From the NCBI RefSeq assembly GCF_037893015.1, contig NC_133666.1, forward strand, positions 259,324,529 through 259,388,528: a stretch of DNA of 64,000 nucleotides. Reading direction: 5' to 3'. The position numbers and the translations under genes are program-made. Positions within the stretch are counted from its first letter, which is position 1. Every line of letters begins with the position of its first letter. The stretch comes from Macrotis lagotis. Its lineage: Eukaryota > Chordata > Mammalia > Peramelemorphia > Peramelidae. Shown in pieces: positions 23,041 through 35,175 of the stretch. The notes beneath the pieces are model-generated. The model ran no database searches. It was not told the origin of the DNA and saw nothing but the letters and a program-made list of their open reading frames with translations.

Positions 23041-23588
23041 AGGAGAAGGGACAGAGAGCAAAAGAACAAGAAATGTTAGAAGAGAGAGAAAGGAGAGGAG
23101 AAGTTGAGGAGAGAAGGAGATGGGAAGGAAAAGGGAAAAGAGAGGGAGAGAAGAAATGAGAGACATAGAAAGAAAGAGACAGAAGAAAGAATAGGAAAGA
23201 TCAGGAGAGAGAAAGAAAGAGAGATAGGGGAGTGAAGAGGAGAGACAGAGACAGAAACAGAGAGACACAGACAGAGAGAGAGAGAGAGAACAAGAAAAAT
23301 CAGGAGAAGAGAAGAGTAGAAAGGAGATAGAAACAAAGGCTGAAAGAAAAAAATAGAGATAGAAAGAAAGAAGAAACAGAGAGGGAAAACACAAAAAGAT
23401 TAGAAGAGAGAGAGAGAGAGAGGAAGAAGAAGAAGAAGAAGAAGAAGAAGAAGAAGAAGAAAAAGGAGGAGGAGGAGAGTGAAAAGGAGAGAAACAGAAA
23501 GACAGACAACAGGAAAGATCAGAAGAGAGAAAGAGAGGGGAGAAGAATAGAAAGAAAGAAAAACAGAGAGAGACAGAATGGAGGTTGA
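23041..23588. repeat. 550-bp polypurine (GA-rich) tract
   Basis: Almost every base on the plus strand is A or G, with short C interruptions. Sub-blocks include (GA)n at 23273-23288 and 23406-23421, and (GAA)n at about 23423-23461. Such polypurine-polypyrimidine runs can form triplex (H-) DNA. The 200-residue Ser/Leu/Phe-rich minus-strand open frame across it is a product of composition. Confidence 0.93.
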
Positions 23589-23689
23589 GCGACATATACA
23601 CATATCACATATATGCTTACAAGCTCCAAGCATGCTACATAAATAAATATACATCTACAGAGTAAGTTCAGGGTAGAGCAGCAGTTGGT

Positions 23690-24060
23690 AAAAGTCTCAT
23701 ATAGATGACACTTGAACTGAACATTGAAGGAAATTATAGATTGATAAGTGGAAGTGAAGAGAGAAAAATGTGAATGACAATATGCATAGGCAAAGATGTA
23801 GTGACGGGAAATGGAATGTCATATATTAGAGGACAGGAAGAAACCAATTTGCTTAGACTGTAGGATGTTTGACAGGAATAATTTCTATTAATTCTGGGAA
23901 GGTATGTTTAGGGAATATCAGTAGCTGAATGGGGGATGAAATGGAGAAGGAAGCAACTAGAAGAAGGAGACTGATTAGGAGGCCCTGAACCTCTCTATAT
24001 GGAGCTTACAATCTGGTAGGGAGATACGATATTCTATGATAAGGGCTTTAGACAATTTTA
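23690..24060 (-). repeat. L2 LINE fragment, inverted
   Basis: 'gacacttgaactgaacattgaagga', 'gcataggcaaagatgtagtgacgggaaatggaatgtcatatat' (23783-23826), and 'ggagcttacaatctggtagggagata' are the reverse of L2 near its 3' end, in rearranged order. Confidence 0.5.
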
Positions 24061-24169
24061 TCACCAAGTGGCATATGACACTAAACTGGAGAACCCTTTA
24101 GCATTGGAAGGAGGCTTGCCAGACCTTGGTTCTTGTTACTAGACAGGATTAGATAAGTGTGCAGCGTTT

Positions 24170-24260
24170 TCCCTCTATGGTGAAATAGAGATGAGGAAAC
24201 TGAGGTTCAGGGAAATAAATTGAATTGTCCCAGCCACCTAGATGGTCCTATGAGGGAACT
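24170..24260 (-). repeat. MIR-type fragment
   Basis: 'gagatgaggaaactgaggttcaggga' is reversed MIR. Confidence 0.55.
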
Positions 24261-25139
24261 AGCTGAACATGATACAGACCTCCCCATTGGGGTCTGGAAG
24301 AATAGAGCTCTAGCAGGTCCCTTGAAAATTCTAGTGCTTCTGCTGATTCCAAATGAGTCTCAAGTTTGAAGCCAGGCAACTGCATCTGATCTAGTAGGTC
24401 TCAGCAGTGAGTCTGGAAAAGGAGGACACTGCTGGAGCAGCACTATGGGACATCATTGCCTTCCTACTGGAGGCGGAGTTGACCAAACAGCCCATGGAAA
24501 AAAGATAGCCAGAAAAAGCAAATCAAAGCCACGTTCTGAATGCTATGGGTAACAAGGAAATGCTGTGTTTTCAGGAAAGGTTCATTAACTCTTCCAGATG
24601 ACCATGGTGCCATTAAGTAAATTGCCTCTCCCAATGTGCTTTTTCTAGGGTAAACTGGTAGTACTGGACAATATGAGCAGGGGATCCCTTTTTCCCCATC
24701 AATTCCTTTTCTGATGTCAATGATGCTGAAATGCCAGCCTACACCACTCCCTTAACTCCTGCACAGCCTTTCTACACCATAACCCAAACCTGAGCTCTTT
24801 GGGGAAATAATGCAGTTTCAAATTTAAGGTTTCATGCTCCATAGCCTACATGTTTCTCTCTATTCCTTCATTTAATAAAAACTATCTCCCAGATCAGTGA
24901 CACCCACGTGGGATTGAGCCGACATCTAGTATTTATCATCAAAGTCACACAATGAAAACTAGATCTCGCTAACATTGCAAGGTTACCAAATGAATGCTTG
25001 TAATATCCTGTGGAATATCCATTTGACATCTTCAGCATTATCACGTTCAAGACAAGTTCTCAAAAATCTTCAGTAGAAAACTTGGAAAAATCTGAGTATC
25101 TACTGTCTTGTACTTTTTGTTTGTTTTAGTTTTAAAATC
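24261..25139. other. unassigned sequence
   Basis: About 880 bases, no repeat or coding signal recognised. Confidence 0.4.
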
Positions 25140-25330
25140 CATTCTTGTTCATTCAATAAACATTTATTAAGTCCATATCCTAGATGGCAGTTATCATGCA
25201 GATAATGGGAATACAAAGACAGAAATGAAATCGATCCTGCTCTCTCAAAGTTTTCATTCTATTGATAAAGGGGAGAGAGGAAGGGCAAGAGGAGAAACAT
25301 GTAACAGAGAATTAATATAAAATATATACA
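25140..25330 (-). repeat. L2 LINE 3' end, inverted
   Basis: 'ttcaataaacatttattaagtcc' through 'atgggaatacaaagacagaaatga' and 'ctctcaaagttttcattctattga' is the reversed L2 3' end. Confidence 0.65.
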
Positions 25331-25461
25331 GAGATCCCTGAAGAAAATGGGTTCAAACATGAAATGGTAGGTACAAAACCTTTCTCCCCAGTATGAACGG
25401 CATAATTCTTCAGAGAATTCTAACTTGATACCCAAAAGTTCTAAAACATATATGTTGGAAA

Positions 25462-25720
25462 ATAGGGCAGTTGGCTGTACAGTAGATGGGACACCAAGCC
25501 CAGAGTCTAGAAGACTAATTTTCTTGAGTTCAAACTTGACCTCAGATACTTACTGAATGTGTGACCCTGGGTAAGTCACCTAACCCTATTTGTTTCTTCA
25601 TCTGGAAAATGAACTAGAGAAAGAAATGGCAAACCACTCCAGTCTCTTTGCAAAGATCCCAAATCAGTTCACAAAGAGTTAGAAATGTCTGTAATGACCA
25701 AACACTAGCAACAAGGAGAA
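25462..25720 (+). mobile_element. Marsupial tRNA-derived SINE (Mar1-like)
   Basis: Forward long-type SINE: GGGCAGTTGGCTGTACAGTA head, 'gtgtgaccctgggtaagtcac', 'aaatggcaaaccactccag', then 'gaccaaacactagcaacaa'. About 260 bases, moderately diverged. Confidence 0.8.
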
Positions 25721-26242
25721 ATGTCTTACCAAGGGAGCTTACTTCCTGGTCCTGGAAATTCTTTTCTCTCTTCATAAAGCCCCACCTCCACCCCAACTCA
25801 CTCCTGGTTATGACAAAGACAATGAATAATTCATTTCCTTTCTAGTAGGGCACAATATCTTAGGGCCCAGCCTAGTAGAGTCTAACAAGTCACTCCTCAT
25901 TACCAGGGTCTCATTGAACTCAGCTCTGACTACCAACTTACTCTACTAGCAGCTCCCGTTGCTGGACCTCTTCCCACCTTCCTAAAGTTCTAGAGTTTTT
26001 AACCCCTTCCATTGCATTTCTGGATATTCATTTATCTAAGATCAAGAAAGAATAAATACAAGATGAAACAAAGATGGTGAACATTCACAGGCACATTGCA
26101 GCTGGGTGGGGAAATAAAGCAGATGCATCTATCACTATTACCCCTTCTGCTTAGTGGAGCTGCTTTGTTCATAGGAAAAGGGAGGAAGGGTAGTGACAGG
26201 CACAGCAAGGAAGGTAAAAATATATCCTTTCATGTAAGAACT
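25721..26242. other. unassigned sequence
   Basis: About 520 bases, no gene recognised. Confidence 0.4.
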
Positions 26243-26252
26243 AAGTTCTAGC

Positions 26253-26539
26253 TAGCTGGAGTGGTGGTTAGAACACCATCTCTGGAGTCAGGAGGACCTG
26301 AGTTCTGACCTCAAACATTTGACAATTACTTCAAGTCACTTCATCTCGATTATCTCACATTCAGGGTATTCTCCAGTTGGCCTGTTTCATATCTGGCCAC
26401 TGGACCCAGATGGTTCTGGAGGAGAAAGTGAGGTTGATGACTCAGCATAGTACCTCCTCACTCACATTCAATTCACCTTCATGTCATGGCATCACCTCCT
26501 TGATGTCATGGTCTTCTTCAAAATTGAAGGACAAATAAC
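26253..26539 (+). mobile_element. RTE-derived SINE (RTESINE-like), full length
   Basis: tRNA-like head, then the RTE-like body ('ggccactggacccagatgg', 'ggaggagaaagtgaggtt') and the 3' end 'gatgtcatggtcttcttcaaaattgaagg'. A 10-bp target-site copy AAGTTCTAGC flanks it (26243-26252 and 26540-26549). Confidence 0.85.
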
Positions 26540-26549
26540 AAGTTCTAGC

Positions 26550-26999
26550 CCCATCAATATTCCTTCTGATTCTGCAGCCAATTAGAAAACTCCTTGTCAT
26601 CAAAGCACCAGCCTTTCTCACACATGGCCACAAACAGGCTCCCCAAAGTAGAATATCTAGAAACACATTCATTCAGCAGTAGGCAGAAATATTGTGCATA
26701 CTTCTCGGACTTCCCTACCATGTTCTAGGAAATTCATTATTAGGAAAACTTCATAACCCTGCAAAATCCCATCAGCCTTAGGATAACACTTCATCATCAT
26801 CCTCTGAATTCAAATGGGAAGGTAGACTCCAAGACCTTTATTTAAGGAGATAACTCAGATATCTCCTCATCTTTTACCTTGCTGCATTTCTTTGGGAATT
26901 CTCTTCTTTGGTATCTTATCTATCTGCCCTTCCCCCATTCTTTTCAAGCTTTTTTTTGGTTCATTGCCTTTCTAAGTTAGATTACACATTCTTAAAGGG
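26550..26999. other. unassigned sequence
   Basis: About 450 bases, no gene recognised. Confidence 0.4.
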
Positions 27000-27290
27000 A
27001 AGGCACTGTTTTTTTTTAAGTATTTGAGTCCTTAAAACTTAGAACAAAGGTTGGCACAGGTAGGCATTTATTAAACATAGGAAGAGACATATATATGCTC
27101 ACTTAAAGGTAGCATATGGCCCACTACAAAAGTCTTCTTGTCTAAAATTTTATAGAATGAACTGACTTCTATATTGGTTAAGTGACTTGCCCCAGGTCAC
27201 AAAAGTAGGCAGCCACAGAGTTTTGATAAAACTCAAGTTCCCTTGTTCCAAATGCATTCTTATTTCTATCACACTATTCTGATCTCATAT
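27000..27290. repeat. L2 3' end (plus) followed by MIR-type fragment (minus)
   Basis: 27000-27080: 'agggaaggcactg', 'ggcacaggtaggcatttatta'. 27150-27290: 'agtgacttgccccaggtcacaaaagtaggcag' and 'ctatcacactattctgatc', reversed MIR. Confidence 0.5.
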
Positions 27291-28312
27291 CCTTTCCCTC
27301 AGAATTGAGAGGTGGAAAAGAAAACACCTTCAAAGATAATGAGTAAAATGGAAGAGAAACTTGGAACATGAAGCACGGTAATCTTTCCAATTAAATTGAA
27401 ACATTCTTGAGTGTTCCAGGTCATATGTTATAGGAAAATAAACTCTGGGAAACAAAATCAAAGGGAATCAGGTAGAACATTCTGTTGGGAAGCAATGTGC
27501 TTTATGGACAGAACCTCTATGTGATAACTGGGGTTGCAATGAATCTCCATCCTGGGTATGATTCAAGCAGAAATACTCCATAATGCAAAATGACTGCAGA
27601 TTTTTTGTTTCTAGAAAGGAACTAGCCAGAATAGAATAGTCATCAGCAGAAGCTCTTTTCCAAAATTCACAAAGCCTGAGCCCCAGGAAAGTAATCAGTG
27701 GAAAGATGGTTCCCTGAATTCTCAAAGTTAACATATCTTCAGATTCCTATTGAGAACAGCCCAGACCAGTGAATAGCAGGAACAGATGAAGGAGCTCTGG
27801 ATCATCTCAGTTCCTCAAAGCATGAGGAAATTAAATCCACTTAAGACTATGCTGGGATTCCAGAAGATCCATAGTCCTCAGGCTCAGAGGTTCCTGGTTT
27901 CTAATAAGAGAAATGATCCATGAGGGAGCCCTAGGTTAGTCTAGAGCTCTGAGGAAGGTTTGGGCAAAACCAGACTGGCCCAAGGAAAACAATAAGTTGA
28001 ACTTTTTATTTGTCCCACTGGATTCTGTTCCTTAAGACATATTCTTATCTCTTCAGAGAGAATCAGCTTATTACCATGACAATCAAAATCAGGAAAAGCA
28101 AACCCAATATGTCTAGAAAGCAAACCAGTGTGTCTAGTCATAATATATTATCATTGCTTTATAACAGTTTCAATTATAGCAAGACACTGAAATTAAACAT
28201 ATATTTAAGAACATCTACCAATCCAACTCTGTATTTGCCTTTTCTCACTTCTGTATCCACCCAACTTAATTGAATTTGGGTTTTTTTTAAGTGAGGATTA
28301 TAATTATTTGAT
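27291..28312. other. unassigned sequence
   Basis: About 1 kb without repeat or gene recognised. Open frames (27468-27734 minus, 28010-28273 plus) have no supporting signal. Confidence 0.4.
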
Positions 28313-28462
28313 AAAGGTTTTAAAGTGACTAGGCATTTTATTTAATAAGCACTGCTTTTTCTTTTTAATTATTTTCTGCTCATTTGGGGACACAGCCCCT
28401 TGGTTTAGAAACCAGATTATTGTTTTCAGCTTTCAACAAAAAAGAAAAAAAAGAAAGGAAAA
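28313..28462 (+). repeat. local direct duplication, copy A
   Basis: About 145 bases closely similar (near 90% by eye) to 29285-29434. Shared landmarks: GACTAGGCATTTTATTTAAT, CCCTTGGTTTAGAAACCA, TTATTGTTTTCAGCTTTCAA and an A-rich end. Neither flank is shared. Not a repeat family I recognise. Confidence 0.8.
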
Positions 28463-29284
28463 AAAGGCAGTATGTGTATGATACTAGGTTCCTACTTCAG
28501 CTCAAGACCTAAACTGGGATCCAGCAGAGATGAAAAGAATTCAATGTAAAGACTCAAAGAAAGATCTGAGCATAGCTGTTTATACCTTCTAGTACATATA
28601 TGGAGCAGGCCCTCCTCTAGCCCATGTTGCCCATGTTGAACATTTCACTTAGAGGACACTAGGGGCCTCCAAGACTCTTAAGTTACACAGTAGTTTCTGT
28701 TCTGCATGGAAAAGAAATTTGCTTACCTGGAGATGTCTTTTCCAAGAAATCATAGGACCAAACTTAAAAAAATAAATAAATACATTTACTCTAATTTCTC
28801 CTTACTTAATCTCAAGGATCTGGTTGCCTATCTTCTGTAGTTTCTCATTTATTTCTGGCATCTGGGTAAATGTCAAGTGTGGTCTATTCAGCAGCATCAT
28901 TCACTCCCAGGATGATAGCACAAACAGTTTTCTTTTCCACTGGCATCCAAGCAAGTGATAATCAATTATTTTTTCTCTGGCACTCAGGGGAAAGTAACAT
29001 GTGCTTTCTCCATTAAAGAATTCATCGAGACAAAAGTTAAGGAACAGGTCCAATATTAGAATAAGTCGTAGTTCACAGAGTTCTTTCAAGTTCTTGTTGA
29101 GCTTCTCATGGAAATTGAAGCCCTCTGTCTATCCCCAATAGAGAAAGTGTTAGGCTGGGTTTCCTCACCACCTTTGTGACTACTTCAAAGGGAGCACCAA
29201 AAACAAGAAAGTGGAACAGACATGTATAGTTGCTCCTTAGGTACAAAATCTTCTTGGAAACCTGAGCTCCTAATAAACTAGATT
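28463..29284. other. unassigned spacer between the duplication copies
   Basis: About 820 bases with no recognised gene or repeat. Confidence 0.4.
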
Positions 29285-29434
29285 GATAATGGTTTCAAAT
29301 TGACTAGGCATTTTATTTAATAAACACTGCTTTTTCTATTTTAATTGTTCTCTGCACATTTGAGGACATAGTCCCTTGGTTTAGAAACCAAATTATTGTT
29401 TTCAGCTTTCAACAAAAAAGAAAAAAAAAGCAGC
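29285..29434 (+). repeat. local direct duplication, copy B
   Basis: Partner of 28313-28462, same orientation, start-to-start distance about 970 bases. It ends in the same A-rich run. Confidence 0.8.
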
Positions 29435-29649
29435 ATATATCCCTCAAACACTTATGAGTGGTCTGAAATATATAGCATAAAACATATATTATTGACCAGC
29501 AGCACTCCTATCAAGTATGCCCTTATTTAGAATACTGTTTTAAGTAATCAACCATTCAAAAACCATAATTTGAGCCCCCACTAATGTCTATGTGAGCTCA
29601 TCCCAAATAGCATATGAATTAAAATGCAAAATGCATTTAACTAAACCAG

Positions 29650-29765
29650 AATTAGAGCTCAAAGGAAACTTCGAAGTCATCTCATTCAACCCTTTCACTT
29701 TACAGATGAGGAATTGGACCTACAGAAGTTGTGTGACTTGCCCAAGGTCACACAGGTAAAGTAGT
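29650..29765 (-). repeat. MIR-type SINE fragment
   Basis: 'tttacagatgaggaattggacc' and 'gtgacttgcccaaggtcacacagg' are reversed MIR. Confidence 0.65.
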
Positions 29766-30659
29766 AAGGATGAGAAAGGAAAATTAATAAATTGAATGAA
29801 GTTGTAAATATTGCCTAGCCATAGCTAAATGTCCATCACTTCCCATGCCTCAAGGAGAGTATTAGTCAACACTCATGTCTCCTTTAATAGAGTCCTGGTC
29901 CTTCTCTCATAAATGTATTCTGTCATTAGTCCTCTTCCCTAGGCAGAATGCACAGAGTCAGCAATTTGTCAAATGTCAAATCTGCAAATGTCTGCTGACA
30001 ACCTGCTGTGTATGAGTATAAAGTGATGGCTGAGGTTTGGGATGGTTGGTGCTAACCAGCATATGAAATGAAACAGGACAAATAAGCAGGCTGGATTAAT
30101 ATAATAGCCGGGTGTTCCACCACTTTAGAGGTAGGTCATCTTTGAGTACGACAGAAAAAATTCAATTTCATTCAACACAATTAAAAACTTACTCTGTACA
30201 GAAAAAAAATGACTGCATTGGGGGACATACAAAGTTGAAATAAAGCACAGTCTTTAAGAAAAGCAACTCTTTCCCTACCAATGCCAAATACACAATAGAT
30301 AATTGATAAATGTTTTCAGATTAACTTATTGACAATGTAGAACCAGAAAAAAATAGCCATAAAGTAAAGAAATAAATGTACTTTGATTGAAGTAGGAGAA
30401 ACTGGTAGCCTTACAAAAATGTCTAAACTTTTACAAATCTTTCTAAGATCTTGAGAGGATGTGTGGTTCCTATTGAGCCCTGGTCATCTATAAATCTATG
30501 ATACAATGATATTGCAGGTAGAATGGAAGAGATGGATAGTGAGTCCACATGGGCAGAAGCATTTTGGAGAAGTAACAATTCCCAGAACTTGAGAAGAAAA
30601 ACAATTCTATCTAATCCTTTATGACTTCATACATCATATCAGATTTTTAAATCAGAAAT
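29766..30659. other. unassigned sequence
   Basis: About 890 bases, no gene recognised. Confidence 0.4.
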
Positions 30660-30840
30660 CTATATTCACTTATGGAATCAACATAATCAGAGCTTAAGTG
30701 GATGTTAGAGATTCTCTAGTCCAAATCATTTATTTTTACAAAGTTCCAAAAAGACCTGTTTGAGTTCACACAAGTAAGAAATAATAGACATGAAATTCTA
30801 ATCCAGGGTTTTTGACTCCACATCTAGTACTTTTGAGTTC
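30660..30840 (-). repeat. MIR-type SINE fragment
   Basis: 'tggatgttagagattctctagtcc', 'gagttcacacaagtaagaaa' and 'ccagggtttttgactcca' are diverged reversed MIR. Confidence 0.5.
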
Positions 30841-31717
30841 TGGACCTTGTGTAAGGTTTAAACCTAGCTTGAAATATATATTCAAATGATAGTCTGAGAG
30901 AAAAATTAACATTAACACAGAAAAGCATTAGCTGGAAAAATCAAAAGAAAAATCCAAGAACCACTGTGAAAGTGAAAATGGCCTAATTCCTTCAAGGATT
31001 ATAGCCAAACAAGCAGCATGTTGGTGCCTGAGATACATAATGTGCATTTGAGTACAGGGGGCAAAGTCTATAATAAAATGATGACATGACTGCTTCTGAA
31101 ATGCACTTGTTTGATGAAGTCCAGATGTTCTTAAAATTCAGGTGTCACCTCAGAATCTTGATGATAATGAGACCAGGAGAGGTAAATCTCCCAAATGTTC
31201 CCTATCATAGCTCTATTATTTATCTAAAATAACTTCCAGAAAAGCCCACTTGAACCATCTTCTTACTTATACAGCAACTGAGAACTATGTATCATCCTTT
31301 TTGAAATATAGGATTCCTGGTCCAGGTTTATAAGTGTTTCAAATGTGATACACCTGAGGTAGGGGGATGGGTGGTAACTGGTTCTATCCTTTTCTTTCAT
31401 GCCAATTTCTTCCTTTCGTAAATCAGAATTGAATCTTTCTATGTAAGGGATTGATTAGGGGAGTTCCTTAATCCATTTTATGAGTTGAACATGATGGCAA
31501 GTCTTTCTATGAGAATTTGTATGAATGGACATGCTCACTGACAGTGATTGGGAGAGGTCTATTGGTGTATACTCAACAACATCTTGACTTGGTCTCTATT
31601 AATGAGGGTTGATGCTAATTCCTCTCTCTTGGACTACTATAAAAGGGAAACCTAGTTGCCAAAGCAACTCCTTTTGTCTTTTCATCTTTTATCTTCTTTA
31701 AAAAACAGGTTAGAGCA
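30841..31717. other. unassigned sequence
   Basis: About 880 bases, no gene recognised. Confidence 0.4.
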
Positions 31718-31970
31718 TCTAGGCAGCTAGGTGGCACAGTAGATAGACTGCTGGACTGGACTCATGAAAATGAGTTCAAATAGGACATTTTAAGATGGAT
31801 GATTCTAAGTAAGTCGTTTAACCTCTGCCTCTGTTTTTTCAAATGTAAGATGAGGGCAATAATAGCATTTACTTCACAACATTGTAATGAGGATCAAATG
31901 AGATATTCATAAAGTGCTTAGCTTAGTGCCTGGCAGAGAGTAAAACCTTTATAAATATTCATTTTCCTTC
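31718..31970 (+). repeat. tRNA-derived SINE / MIR-type copy
   Basis: Head AGGCAGCTAGGTGGCACAGT, then MIR-like 'aacctctgcctctgttttttc', 'ggatcaaatgagatattcataaagtgcttagc', 'gtgcctggcagagagtaa'. A marsupial SINE head on a MIR-like body. Confidence 0.7.
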
Positions 31971-32964
31971 CTTTTCCCCTAAAGAACAATTGTACAGAAA
32001 AGAAAGGAAATCTTCCTTCCCTTCATCTCAGAAAACACTAATGGTTGTCTTGGGCATGAGCACATGAAAATTTCATATGCTCATACCTTCATGATCTGAG
32101 AGAAGAGTTCCTGTACCCCAGAGTCAAGGATTCCAATACCCAGATTTCCAGCAAAAGGAAATCCCTATTAGTACCCATTCTAAAAAGAAAACTATTCTCC
32201 AAATTCAGTTTTTTTAGAGAGTTAAAGGAAAACTGAACAGCATTATCATATTGGGAAGAAGAGGATTATGTATGTTGCTCCCAAAGTGGAAGAAGTAACA
32301 AGGAATAAAAGTCATCATTTGGAGGAGCAAAAGAACTGATCTTTCCCCTCTATTATTACTGAGAGTTATTCAGATGTTATAGGTCTGGTGGAAAAGGAAT
32401 TGCTTCTTTAGCAAATATTTCTTTCAGGTAAAGACCAAATTCTTAGAGTATTATGAACTGGCTCCCTAGAGGGATCTTTGGACTAAAAATGGAATTCACC
32501 AAAATGATTGAGGGATTGCCTCACTAGTAGCCTCAAGCTCATTTCCTCTCTTAGGGAAATCGTGAAGCCAATATAGATCCCCAGGAAAAGAAAGAACATG
32601 CTAAAGAGGGAGTAGTAAATGGATAGTTTAAGAATTACTGAGTCCCTTGTGTTTACTGCACTTTCCATGGAGTGATATGAAGGTTGTTTTGTACCTAATA
32701 TGCATTATCATACTTAGGGCTTTTATAGAAGTTGCAGATCTTTGAAAGCTTAAATGTGAGCTATAATTGTAAATTTATCAGAGGAATTTCTGTATGGAGG
32801 AAAAATGAAGAGAAAATTTTTTGTAGACTATGCCCAAGATTGAACCTCTGATTCTATACTACACTAAGTATAGTAATCATAATCCTCTCCCCCTCAAAGA
32901 AGGAGAAACTTCAAGAAAAATAAAATGAGAAAAAAAATACGCATCAGCCTATATTAAAACACCA
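31971..32964. other. unassigned sequence
   Basis: About 1 kb, no gene recognised. Confidence 0.4.
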
Positions 32965-33301
32965 TCAATTCTGTTTTGGGGATGGATAGCATTCTTTATC
33001 AGAAGTCCATCAGAGAAGTTGCTTCAATATTTTTTCCTGCAGTTGCATTCCTAGTTGTATTTCCCTCCATCATATTCCTCCCACCTCTATTTATTCTAGT
33101 CTCTCTTTCTCCAGTCACCCTATCCCTCCTCAAAAGTGTGTTACATATGACTACCTTCTCCCACTCTTCTGTCATTTACCCTCCCCCTTCCCCTGTCCTT
33201 TTCTTCCAATCCTTTCCTCTCCTATTTTCCTCTAGGGTAAGATAGATTTCTATACCCAATTGTGTGTGTATGTCATTCCCTCTCTGAGTCACTTCCAATG
33301 A
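32965..33301 (-). mobile_element. half-L1-related fragment, inverted
   Basis: Read on the minus strand it matches the 3640-4140 part of the half-L1, including the shared 'cttctctgatggactt' landmark and the purine-rich block. Its plus-strand frame and the minus-strand frame at 3723-4178 share the translated word KSIREV. It lacks the nested SINE present at 3850-3990. Confidence 0.65.
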
Positions 33302-33605
33302 TGATAGCTAAGAGGCTCAGTGGATAGAGCACTGCCCTTGGAGTCATGAGTTCGAATCTGACCTCAGACAATTGACTCTTACTAGCTCTGGGACCTTGGA
33401 CAAGTCATTTAACCTGATTGCCTCATATTCAGGACTATCTCCAGTCATCCTGATTCATATCTGGCCACTGGACCCAGATGGCTCTGGAGGAGAAAGTGAG
33501 GCTGGTGACTTAACACAGCACCCCCTCACTCAAATCCAGTTCATGTAATTTGTCATGGCATCATTTCCCTGATGTCAAATTCTTCAAAAATGAAGAACAA
33601 TTATT
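33302..33605 (+). mobile_element. RTE-derived SINE (RTESINE-like), near full length
   Basis: Head 'aagaggctcagtggatagagc', body 'ggccactggacccagatggc' and 'ggaggagaaagtgaggctgg', 3' end 'ccctgatgtcaaattcttcaaaaatgaag'. It inserted beside or into the half-L1-related fragment. Confidence 0.85.
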
Positions 33606-34484
33606 ATTATTTTAATCAGTATAGGACTCTGGGGCATAGGGTAATAGTTTCTACTTCTAAAGGACCTTTCTAAATCACAAAATCAAATGAACAAAATGAT
33701 AGAGAAAAATAAGGAGGAAAAGATGAAAGTAAATGAAAATGTACAACTCAGTTACAGAGTTTATTGTCTCCACCTGGAATGAAAGTTGGCCAAGGACAGA
33801 TAAATAAAGCAGTTGAAATAGCAGTGAAAACTGTAAAAAGGAAATTGGATAAACCAAAAAAGAAAGAATAAGGGATAGAAAAAAATCAGCATTAAAGTCA
33901 AGCAATAGTCATCAATACAAGCAGGGAAAGAGAAATAGTGGGTCAAATTATAGAAGATGGGGAGGGAATCCAAGAATATTCAAGATCTAAATCCACAAAA
34001 ATAAAGGCTAACAAAAGGAAGGAACTAAGTGGCACATAATAGTCAGACAAAAAGCTTGGGAAAGAAGTCAAGGAAGAATGAATAGCAAAGATGTGTAAAT
34101 GTCAAGATATCAGAAAGAATGGAAATGGCAAATTGAAACATCTATTCAGGAAAGATGTTGAGAACTATGTTTATTCTTCATGAGATTTCTTTCTTTGTGT
34201 AGACACATTCTGAACTAATGCAAATTACAACTTTTCTAAGTGAAATATGACCTCCAAATAATATCTTTAATAATAAATAAATAAAAATAAAAAAAAGATA
34301 GGTCTTTGGAAAGGTTATTATAATCATTTGTGAGTGAGTCAGTGAAGGCCCAGAAAGGTGTGATGGTGTGATGGTGATAAGGAAGGAAGAGATATGAAAG
34401 ACATTATTGGAAAAAGGTTAATCCTCACTAGTGCATTAGTGGTCCATGGAGTCAGTACAGGACACAACAATACCAAGAGATGAT
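33606..34484. other. unassigned purine-rich sequence
   Basis: Strong A/G bias on the plus strand from 33670 to 34130. Two minus-strand open frames here reflect that bias. No gene seen. Confidence 0.4.
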
Positions 34485-34640
34485 AGTTCAATGAATCTCA
34501 TACCAAGCCTGGAGTTAGAGAAATTCATCCTGAGCTTAAATCTGGTCTCAGACATTACCTTCTTGTGTGACCCTGGGCAAGTTATTTAATCCTGTTTGCT
34601 TCAGTTTCCTCATCTATAAAATGATCTGGGGAAGGATAAG
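34485..34640 (+). repeat. tRNA-derived SINE fragment
   Basis: 'cctggagttagagaaattcatcctgag', 'gtgtgaccctgggcaagttattt', 'cagtttcctcatctataaaatg'. Confidence 0.65.
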
Positions 34641-34921
34641 GAAAAGTCCCAGTACCTAGGAAGTGTCTAAGTCCAACTTCAGGACTCTGTGCACTCCATC
34701 CTACAGATGACCTTAGTGCTTCCCAGCAGCCTGAGGAGAGAGAGTGATCTTGTCTGCTTCCCTTCTCTGAACTCATAGAACCTGACTTACTTGTATCCAC
34801 TAATTTGGTACCTACTCATACACGTGTATGTATGTCTTGTAGTGCTAACTTTTAAAGATACATACAGTACTCACATATGTATATGTTTGAAGTAAAAAAT
34901 GATTGATATCCTTTGTTCATA

Positions 34922-35175
34922 GTTTGTTTGTCTTCAGTCCTTTCAGATTCTTTGTGACCTCATTTGGGGTTTTCTTGACAATGATATTGGAGTGATTTGC
35001 CATTTTTTTCTCCAACTCATTTTCCAGATGAGAAAACTGAGGCAAATAGGATTAAGTGAGTTGTTCAGAGTCACACAGGAAGTATCTGAGATCAGACTTG
35101 AATTCAAGAAGATGAGTCTTCCTAACTCCAGGCCTAGTGCTCTATCCACTGAACACCTAGTTACTCCAAACAATA
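34922..35175 (-). mobile_element. Marsupial tRNA-derived SINE (Mar1-like), inverted
   Basis: Reversed long SINE type: 'tctttgtgacctcatttggggttttcttg', 'ccagatgagaaaactgaggc', 'agagtcacacaggaag', 'ctctatccactgaacacct'. About 250 bases. Confidence 0.85.

Noticed and set aside
22999-23601. 200-residue minus-strand open frame, the longest in the window
   Set aside because: It is a Ser/Leu/Phe/Pro-rich translation of the polypurine tract; other overlapping frames are open too, as expected from composition alone.
28313-29434. CRISPR array or tandem repeat array
   Set aside because: Only two units far apart; the genome is vertebrate.
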